Shown here piece after piece: positions 7,229-12,632 of a stretch of DNA of 14,807 nt. The notes below the pieces were generated by a model that had not been told where the DNA came from, made no database searches, and saw only the letters and a program-made list of their open reading frames with translations. Where the stretch lies: positions 1 to 14,807 of the forward strand of contig JBFFTH010000038.1 of the NCBI GenBank assembly GCA_041571855.1. Reading direction: 5' to 3'. Each line of letters begins with the position of its first letter. Positions within the stretch are counted from its first letter, which is position 1. Source of the DNA: JACKOF01 sp041571855. Lineage in GTDB: Bacteria > Pseudomonadota > Gammaproteobacteria > Pseudomonadales > Porticoccaceae. Position numbers and translations under genes: made by a program.

Positions 7229-7257
7229 ATACTAGAACGGGATGACGGGGGCGGCAA
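7229..7257 (-). promoter_or_regulatory. Candidate sigma-70 promoter of alkB-rubredoxin
   Basis: On the minus strand TTGCCG (7257-7252) and TAGTAT (7234-7229) are separated by exactly 17 bp. Transcription would begin near 7222, giving a leader of about 33 bases before the chosen alkB start. A GCAC-N5-GTGC inverted repeat (7211-7223) overlaps the predicted start site. Confidence rests on spacing and position only. Confidence 0.55.
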
Positions 7258-7267
7258 ATTCCTTAAG

Positions 7268-7284
7268 TGACAATATTTTTGTCA
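7268..7284. promoter_or_regulatory. Inverted repeat TGACAA-N5-TTGTCA, candidate operator
   Basis: A perfect 6-5-6 inverted repeat lies about 10 bp upstream of the alkB -35, where an activator would bind. Two further TGAC motifs occur at 7299 and 7309, ten bases (one helical turn) apart, and the first is 31 bases (about three turns) from the TGAC at 7268. The last overlaps the start of the AraC-type gene, which would allow autoregulation. Binding by that regulator is inferred from position. Confidence 0.5.
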
Positions 7285-7307
7285 TTTATCGCCATCCATG
7301 ACACTCT

Positions 7308-8336
7308 GTGACGATGTCCCAGCAGATTGGAAATCTTCCCGTACCAAAAACTTACAGCCGCGTCCTGTTGCAGCAACAACCGCAGCACAGCTCTGCGATA
7401 CTCGATGCAACCGGCTTGTCGGAGGCCGATCTCAGCGGTAGCGGTAGCATCACCGCCGCCCAGCAACTGAGGATTTTTCTCAATGCCGCGCGTATTTCCG
7501 GATCGCCTGAATGGGGGCTGAAGCTCGGGCAAAAGCTCAATATTGCCAGTCACGGTCCACTGGGTTTTGCCGCGCTCAGCGCCGGCAACCTCGGTGAAGG
7601 GCTAAAAGTATTCACTGACTTTGCCCGCTGCCGCGCGCCCTACCTGGATTTTTTTGCCGAGATAAGCGGCGGTCGCTATCGGCTCTCCATCCGCCAGTTG
7701 CTGAGCCACCCTGAACTGTTGATTCCGCTCGATGAAATACTGTTACAGATTTTCCAGAGTTATCTGCTGGCAGTACTGGGAAGCAGCGCCGGGTTGGAGA
7801 TACATCTGGCTTTTCCGCCGCCGCCACACGCCAACTGTTACCCTGAGTACTTTCAGGCCGGGATACGGTTCGATGCCACCGTGACCCATCTGGAGCTGCC
7901 GCTTCACCTGCTCGGTGTGGCCTGCCCACTCAGTGATGCCAAAACCTACCAGTCTTCAATTTCCCAGTGCCGGGATGATCTCTCGGCTCTGCTTGACCCG
8001 GGTGATGCGGTGGCACGTGTTCGCAACCAGTTGTCGGCTCACTTTGGACGGCTGCTGGCGGGGGAGCAGCTGCCAATTCCCACACTTGAGAACACAGCCA
8101 GCGGTCTTTTTATGTCGCCGCGGACACTGATTCGCCAGTTGCAGAAACAGAATTCAGGATTTCGTCAGTTGCTGGAAGAGCAGCAGCGCGACAGTGCCTG
8201 TCAGTTGCTGAAACAGGCGCACTTTAGCGTCGCCGATGTCGGGGAGATGCTGGGCTACAGCAATACAGCCAATTTCAGCCGCGCCTTTCAGCGCTGGGTT
8301 GGCACTACGCCGGGGCGCTTTCGACGCCAGCGCTAG
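7308..8336 (+). CDS. AraC-family transcriptional regulator, likely of the alkane genes
   Basis: The 342-residue product has the layout of the OruR/AlkR-like AraC subgroup. An N-terminal effector-binding domain (about 20-215) includes LGLKLGQKLNIASHGPLGFAALSAGNL-like sequence (7520-7600). The C-terminal double helix-turn-helix DNA-binding domain (about 255-342) contains SVADVGEMLGYSNTANFSRAFQRW, split here as SVADVGEML then GYSNTANFSRAFQRW, and ends TTPGRFRR. These are diagnostic AraC signatures. The start is GTG at 7308 or ATG at 7314; an in-frame stop at 7299 excludes anything earlier, and neither codon has a good ribosome site. Divergence from alkB and the TGAC motifs between them suggest it controls alkB in response to alkanes or a derivative, as AlkR does in Acinetobacter. 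The effector is not visible in the sequence. Confidence 0.92.
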   Translation: MTMSQQIGNLPVPKTYSRVLLQQQPQHSSAILDATGLSEADLSGSGSITAAQQLRIFLNAARISGSPEWGLKLGQKLNIASHGPLGFAALSAGNLGEGLKVFTDFARCRAPYLDFFAEISGGRYRLSIRQLLSHPELLIPLDEILLQIFQSYLLAVLGSSAGLEIHLAFPPPPHANCYPEYFQAGIRFDATVTHLELPLHLLGVACPLSDAKTYQSSISQCRDDLSALLDPGDAVARVRNQLSAHFGRLLAGEQLPIPTLENTASGLFMSPRTLIRQLQKQNSGFRQLLEEQQRDSACQLLKQAHFSVADVGEMLGYSNTANFSRAFQRWVGTTPGRFRRQR

Positions 8337-8376
8337 CCATAGTTTCCAGTTCTGCACCGCTGTTTTTGGGCTTGGG

Positions 8377-9252
8377 TCAACTGCTGCGCTGAACAATGCC
8401 CATCATCTTGTAGAGCAACTGGGCGGCAGCAAACTCGTAGGCATGGAAACCGTCGATGGGGGCAAACTCCATGATGTCGAAGCCGATAATGCGGCGCTGT
8501 CGGGCAACGCACTCAAACAAGCCCAGTGTCTGGTACCAGCCCAGCCCGCCGGGTACCGGTGTGCCCGTGGAGGGAAACACCGACGGATCCATGCCGTCTA
8601 TATCCAGGGTAAAAAATACTTTTTTCGGAAAATTGTCCGGCAACTCGAAATGGGTGATGTTCCCGGGCACCAGCACATCGGCATCAAGATGGTGCACACC
8701 GTAAATTCTGCGCGCCTCCATTTCCTCCTCGCAGTAGGCGCGGACGCCAAGCTGGTAGAGAGGAATGCCGAGATCCACCACCCGTTTCATCACCGAGGCG
8801 TGGCTCAGGGGGTTGTCTTCATAGGCATCGCGCAGGTCGGCGTGGGCATCGATCTGCACGACACCGAAATCGGTAACACCGGCATCCAAAAGCCCCTTGA
8901 CGATGCCGCCGGTTACCGTGTGTTCGCCGCCGATAGCCACCGGCATGCCTCCGTCCATGACGACGCCTGCGGTTGCGCAGGCAATGCGCTCAATGACCTC
9001 TGCTTCTTCACCGGAGCAGTCAACCGCAGGTCGGGTGCAGATGCCAAGCTCGGAGGGGTTGCTGTGCCCATCCCAGGTCTCCAGCTGCCACGAGGCCTGT
9101 AAAATTGCTGAGGGTCCCCTGACAGTGCCGCCACCGTAACTCACGGTGCGCTCGTAGGGTACCGGGATAATATGGAAGGCGGAATTATCCGCATCGCCCT
9201 GGTCGATTTCCGAGCCGAGGAAGTGAGGGTAGTTTGTGTCTAGAGTGTCCAT
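8377..9252 (-). CDS. speB: Agmatinase (ureohydrolase SpeB family)
   Basis: Agmatinase hydrolyses agmatine to putrescine and urea with a binuclear manganese centre. The 291-residue product has all metal-binding motifs of the arginase/agmatinase fold: GGEHT (His111), DAHAD (Asp135, His137, Asp139) and DIDGMDP (Asp217, Asp219). Family positions SYGGGTVRGP near residue 38, SHAS at 150 and MEFAPIDG near 261 also fit. An open frame extends upstream to a TTG at 9294, but the ATG at 9252 gives the normal family length and a GGGA ribosome site. It lies 83 bases downstream of nspC on the same strand with no terminator between, so the two are probably one polyamine operon. Guanidinobutyrase or a related ureohydrolase is possible, but the neighbour favours agmatinase. 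It converges on the AraC-type gene with a 40-base gap. Confidence 0.88.
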   Translation of the reverse strand: MDTLDTNYPHFLGSEIDQGDADNSAFHIIPVPYERTVSYGGGTVRGPSAILQASWQLETWDGHSNPSELGICTRPAVDCSGEEAEVIERIACATAGVVMDGGMPVAIGGEHTVTGGIVKGLLDAGVTDFGVVQIDAHADLRDAYEDNPLSHASVMKRVVDLGIPLYQLGVRAYCEEEMEARRIYGVHHLDADVLVPGNITHFELPDNFPKKVFFTLDIDGMDPSVFPSTGTPVPGGLGWYQTLGLFECVARQRRIIGFDIMEFAPIDGFHAYEFAAAQLLYKMMGIVQRSS

Positions 9253-9335
9253 TGCTGTTTCCCGTGAAGCGTCAATCAGCTTGCGCTGTGTCAACCCGAA
9301 GAGGCGGCCTGAAAGTTTTCTATCGAAAGACTCTG

Positions 9336-10517
9336 TCAGCTCAGGCGTCCCTTGAAATCCTCATAGCCGAATTGTTTGATGATTCGAAGCCTATCCGTTT
9401 CTGAATTCCAGAGCGCAATTGCGGGCAGATTGATGCCGTTGAAAGTGGTGGTCTTGACCATGGTGTAGTGGCTCATATCGTCAAACATCAGCCGCTGGCC
9501 AACCTGCAGCGGCTCGGCAAAACTGTAATCCCCGATCACGTCACCGGCGAGGCAGGTCATGCCGCCCAGGCGGTAGCCGTGGGGCAGTTCCGCGGGCATT
9601 GCGGCGCCAAAAATATCTGCCCGGTAGGGCATTTCCAGGGTGTCCGGCATATGGCAGGTGGCCGAGGTGTCCAGTATTGCCAGCTCGCGTTCGTTCCAGG
9701 TCAAGTCCAGCACCTCTGCGACCAGAACGCCGGTATGAATGGCAATGGCTTCGCCCGGTTCCAGGTAGACCTGTACCCGGTATTTTTCTGAAAAAGCCCT
9801 GATCGCACTGATCAGTTCGTCCACCTGGTAGTCGGGCCGGGTGATGTGGTGACCGCCACCGAAATTGACCCACTGCATTTGCGGCAGCAGGTGGCCGAAC
9901 TTTTCCTCGACTGCAGCCAGGGTTCTCTCAAGAGGTTTGAAATCCTGCTCGCAGAGGGTATGAAAATGCAGCCCCGTGATGCCATCCAGTAACTGCCCTT
10001 CAAACTGCGACAGCGGAATACCCAGCCGGGAGCAGGGGGCGCAGGGATCGTAAATCTCCACTTCACCCTCCGAGTGTTGCGGATTGATGCGCAACCCGAA
10101 CTGCAACTGGGGACGCTGTTTTCTCGCTTCATTGAGCAACGGCTGAAACCGCTGCCACTGGCTGAAAGAGTTGAATACCACATGATCAGCGATTTTGAGT
10201 ATCTGTCGAAGGTCATCCTCGCAGTAGGCCGCCGAGAAAACATGGGTCTCCTTGCCCGCATCAATGCCGCCGTACTCCTCATGCCCAAGCCGCGCCTCGT
10301 TGAGGCCGCTGGCACAGGTGCCGTGCAGGTATTTCGATACCAAGGGACCCAGGCTCCACATGGAAAAGGCTTTCAGGGCGGCGAGAATTTTTGCACCGCT
10401 TTCCCGCTGAACCCGGTCGAGGATTTGCAGGTTGCGCTCAACCGCAACCTCGTCAACGACAAAGCAGGGGGAGGGAACACGATCCGGGTCGAAGTCGTTG
10501 AATGTGGAAGATTTCAA
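9336..10517 (-). CDS. nspC: Carboxynorspermidine/carboxyspermidine decarboxylase NspC
   Basis: This is a cytoplasmic PLP enzyme of the alanine-racemase fold that decarboxylates carboxyspermidine or carboxynorspermidine to the free polyamine. The 393-residue product shows ALKAFS with the PLP-binding Lys49, and HFHTLCE at 184-190. The phosphate-binding FGGGHHIT is at 219-226, EPGEA at 253-257 and the catalytic CLAGDVIGD at 322-330. It ends FGYEDFKGRLS, a strongly conserved NspC tail. The start is placed at a TTG (10517): an in-frame stop lies just four codons earlier, no ATG or GTG occurs in the N-terminal 45 codons, and no ribosome site is clear. The following agmatinase gene would supply putrescine for the pathway. 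The usual partner, carboxyspermidine dehydrogenase, is absent from this window. Which of the two substrates is used cannot be read from sequence. Confidence 0.93.
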   Translation of the reverse strand: MKSSTFNDFDPDRVPSPCFVVDEVAVERNLQILDRVQRESGAKILAALKAFSMWSLGPLVSKYLHGTCASGLNEARLGHEEYGGIDAGKETHVFSAAYCEDDLRQILKIADHVVFNSFSQWQRFQPLLNEARKQRPQLQFGLRINPQHSEGEVEIYDPCAPCSRLGIPLSQFEGQLLDGITGLHFHTLCEQDFKPLERTLAAVEEKFGHLLPQMQWVNFGGGHHITRPDYQVDELISAIRAFSEKYRVQVYLEPGEAIAIHTGVLVAEVLDLTWNERELAILDTSATCHMPDTLEMPYRADIFGAAMPAELPHGYRLGGMTCLAGDVIGDYSFAEPLQVGQRLMFDDMSHYTMVKTTTFNGINLPAIALWNSETDRLRIIKQFGYEDFKGRLS

Positions 10518-10623
10518 TAGTATGTATCACAATCTAATTAGGGCTGCGCTATTATCCTTAATCATCGGAAAATGGGAATAGTTTTCCCAGTTGTTCGTTT
10601 ATCCAAAAAACGGGGAAAGGTTG
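10518..10623. promoter_or_regulatory. Divergent promoter region of nspC and the CoA-transferase gene, with a palindrome
   Basis: The 106-base gap contains an AT-rich -10-like element that reads TATTAT on the plus strand (10550-10555) and GATAAT on the minus strand (10556-10551), so it could serve either gene. I see no convincing -35 for either. A perfect inverted repeat TGGGAA-TAGTT-TTCCCA (10573-10589) lies downstream of that element for the plus-strand gene, a place where a repressor could block it. GGGGAAAGG at 10612-10620 is the ribosome site of the CoA-transferase. Confidence 0.45.
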
Positions 10624-11943
10624 ATGGGCGACGGCAGTAACAGATACGAGCAGCAGTACCAGAGCAAACTGGAAAAGCCCGAGAGCCTGGTGCGTGAACT
10701 GGGCGAGGTGAGAAATCTTATTCTGTCCATGGGTATTGCGATGCCGAATACCTTTATTGGTGCGATGGCGACAGTCTTGCCGACAGAATTCAGGCAGCCG
10801 CTCAATCTTTATTACATGCATGGCAGTGAAGCACTGCAGAAACTTTTGTTGACCGAGGGTATTAGGGATAAAGTCATCCCTCGTCCAATGTTCCTCAGCG
10901 GGTATGACCGTGAGGTTTACCAGCAGCACCCGGACTGGATGCACTATGTGCCGGCGACATTCCACCAGGTCGGCAGGATTCTCACCCAACGCATAAGGCC
11001 GGAATGCTTTGTGGTAACGGTATCGCCGATGGATAAACACGGCTATTTCAGCCTCGGTACAAATGCGGATTATGGCGCCAGCATTGTGCGCAAAGCCGAC
11101 ATTGTAGTACTGGAAGTCAATCCCTATATGCCGAGAACCTTTGGCGAGTGCACGGTTCATATTACAGAAGTGGATTTTTTGATCGAATCCGACCTGCCAC
11201 TGGCAGAGGTTGCAAACCGGCCGGCAAACGACACAGACATGCGGATTGCGCAGCATATTGCCTCCAGGATTCATGACAGGGATACCATTCAGCTGGGGGT
11301 TGGCGGCGCACCCAATGCAGTGGCCAGCCTGTTGAAACATCACAAGGATCTGGGCGTGCACTCGGAGCTGCTGACGCCGGCGATTGCAGACCTGATCGAG
11401 AGCGGCGTAATCACGGGTCGTTTCAAAACCCTGATGCAGCACCTGCATGTCTACACCCTGGCGCTGGGAGACCGGGACATGTATGACTTCATGGATGACA
11501 ATCCTTCGCTGATCGGAATGCCCGCCTCCTGGGTAAACAATCCCTCCATCATTCGACAAAATGACAATATGGTTTCCATCAACGCCGCCATAGAGGTGGA
11601 CCTGTCCGGCCAGATCAATGCGGAGAGTGTCGGCGGCAAACAGTTCTCGGGTACCGGCGGACAGCTGGATTTTGTTCGAGGCGCTCACGCTTCCATAAAT
11701 GGACGTTCGTTTATTGCCCTCAACTCAACGGCAAAAAAAGGCATGGTCAGCCGGATCGTGCCGCAACTGGGTCCCGGCGTTGTCACCGATACCCGAATGG
11801 ATACCCAGTTCGTGGTCACCGAGTTTGGCTGCGTCAATCTCAAGGGTCTGAGCCTCAGAGAGCGCGCGCAGGCGCTGATCTCGCTGGCGCATCCTGACTT
11901 TCACGAGGATCTGGCCCGCGAGGCGAGGAGCATGTACGGCTAG
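10624..11943 (+). CDS. Acetyl-CoA hydrolase/CoA-transferase family protein (4-hydroxybutyrate/butyrate CoA-transferase type)
   Basis: Proteins of this family move CoA between acyl-CoA and a free acid through a glutamyl-CoA thioester, or hydrolyse acetyl-CoA. The 439-residue product matches the length of the 4-hydroxybutyrate/butyrate CoA-transferase group. The likely catalytic glutamate is Glu248 in GVHSELL, at the place of the HSE/HTE motif of this family. The sequence after it (TPAIADLIESGVITG) lacks the more common SDG. Other family landmarks are QLGVGGAPNAV (223-233), INAAIEVDLSGQ (319-330), the glycine loop FSGTGGQLDFVRGA (341-354) and VVTEFGCVNLKG (397-408). The start is the ATG at 10624 because of the good ribosome site; an earlier in-frame TTG at 10591 has none. 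It is a single-gene unit, divergent from nspC and closed by a strong terminator. The acyl substrate is not determinable. Confidence 0.85.
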   Translation: MGDGSNRYEQQYQSKLEKPESLVRELGEVRNLILSMGIAMPNTFIGAMATVLPTEFRQPLNLYYMHGSEALQKLLLTEGIRDKVIPRPMFLSGYDREVYQQHPDWMHYVPATFHQVGRILTQRIRPECFVVTVSPMDKHGYFSLGTNADYGASIVRKADIVVLEVNPYMPRTFGECTVHITEVDFLIESDLPLAEVANRPANDTDMRIAQHIASRIHDRDTIQLGVGGAPNAVASLLKHHKDLGVHSELLTPAIADLIESGVITGRFKTLMQHLHVYTLALGDRDMYDFMDDNPSLIGMPASWVNNPSIIRQNDNMVSINAAIEVDLSGQINAESVGGKQFSGTGGQLDFVRGAHASINGRSFIALNSTAKKGMVSRIVPQLGPGVVTDTRMDTQFVVTEFGCVNLKGLSLRERAQALISLAHPDFHEDLAREARSMYG

Positions 11944-11991
11944 CAGGAAATTGTCGCGATGGGGCAGGGCCGCACGCCCGGCCCGGTGATT

Positions 11992-12028
11992 AAAAAAGCC
12001 GATCCCTTCTTATTGGGTCGGCTTTTTT
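11992..12028. terminator. Bidirectional rho-independent terminator
   Basis: AAAAAAGCCGA (11992-12002) pairs perfectly with TCGGCTTTTTT (12018-12028). The stem is extended across a one-base bulge by CCC/GGG, with an 8-base loop. The T-run on one strand and the A-run on the other make it work both ways: for the CoA-transferase gene on the plus strand and for ydbL on the minus strand, whose stop is 36 bases away. A second GC-rich stem, GGGCC/GGCCC, lies just upstream around 11967-11984. Confidence 0.92.
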
Positions 12029-12064
12029 AGTTGCAGAAGTGGCTTCAGGCGGAAAGGCTGGCGG

Positions 12065-12400
12065 TTATTTCTGCTGCCAGTTGCCGCCAAGCTTGATGTA
12101 TTGCCCGGCGGGGGTTTTTTCAATTGCCTTCTTGCCGGCCAGTGCCTCGACATCGGCGATGGAAATGTTGTTTTTATCGGCAATTCGTTGATACTCAGCC
12201 CGGCGCTGGTAGTTGATATCCCGCACCAGTTTATCGGTTTCCGCGCCGGATACCCGCGCTTCCAGGTAGCCGCTTGTGGTTTCACCTACCAAACCCTGTT
12301 CCTTGGCATCGTGCAGGTCGAGGGCGAACAGTGCCGTGGATACTATCAGGGTGCCCAGCAACAGGCCGCTGTTGACAAACAATTTCTTCCATATAGACAT
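12065..12400 (-). CDS. ydbL: YdbL-family periplasmic protein (DUF1318)
   Basis: YdbL is the small periplasmic protein encoded with YdbH and YnbE; in E. coli it is linked to correct YdbH-YnbE function. The 111-residue product begins with a cleavable Sec signal: basic MSIWKK, a hydrophobic core to about residue 26, then a likely cut after ALFA. The mature part has the family pattern: AKEQGLVGETTSGYLEA, then INYQRRAEYQRIADKN, then VEALAGKKAIEKTPAGQYIK, ending NWQQK. The ATG at 12400 has a GGAGAAA ribosome site. It is the last gene of the operon, 20 bases after ynbE, and ends before the bidirectional terminator. The molecular role is less well established than that of its two partners. Confidence 0.9.
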   Translation of the reverse strand: MSIWKKLFVNSGLLLGTLIVSTALFALDLHDAKEQGLVGETTSGYLEARVSGAETDKLVRDINYQRRAEYQRIADKNNISIADVEALAGKKAIEKTPAGQYIKLGGNWQQK

Positions 12401-12420
12401 GAGGTTTCTCCTGCCGGGGC

Positions 12421-12618
12421 TTAAAACAGTTCGCTGTCATCGGAGAACAGGGTGTCCAGTTCCCGGTCGACCTTGACGCGAATCTCGTGATCAATTTTTA
12501 CATTGAGGTTGATCGTGATCGGCTCGCTGGGTGGTTCTACCCGGACCGTCGGTGTGCAGGCCATAAGGATGCCTGACAGCGCCAGCGCCGTTAATGCCAT
12601 TGCTGATTGGTTTTTCAT
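12421..12618 (-). CDS. ynbE: YnbE-family outer-membrane lipoprotein
   Basis: YnbE is a tiny lipoprotein that, in E. coli, stacks on the C-terminal end of YdbH to complete a bridge to the outer membrane. The 65-residue product has a lipoprotein signal with lipobox LMAC, so Cys21 would become the lipidated N-terminus. The next residues, TP, are not an inner-membrane retention signal, which agrees with outer-membrane sorting. The mature part contains EPITINLNVKIDHEIRVKVD, an alternating pattern suited to a beta strand, which is the core of the family. The ATG at 12618 has a GGAG ribosome site; ydbH ends 14 bases upstream and ydbL starts 20 bases downstream. Confidence 0.92.
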   Translation of the reverse strand: MKNQSAMALTALALSGILMACTPTVRVEPPSEPITINLNVKIDHEIRVKVDRELDTLFSDDSELF

Positions 12619-12632
12619 CGCATACTCCAGAT

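Noticed and set aside
8327..8366. CAGCG...CGCTGTTTTT as a terminator of the AraC-type gene
   Set aside because: The stem is only five base pairs around a loop of more than 20 bases, so support is too weak to annotate.
8236..9102. Open frame of 288 codons on the plus strand over the regulator end and agmatinase
   Set aside because: It overlaps both real genes; the agmatinase metal motifs on the other strand settle the coding strand.
9253..9335. TTGACA-like sequence upstream of agmatinase as a separate promoter
   Set aside because: No -10 element is found at 16-18 bp, so readthrough from nspC is the simpler explanation.
10558..11688. Open frame of 376 codons on the minus strand opposite the CoA-transferase gene
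   Set aside because: Antisense shadow of a well-supported gene, with atypical His/Cys/Gln-rich composition and no recognisable family.
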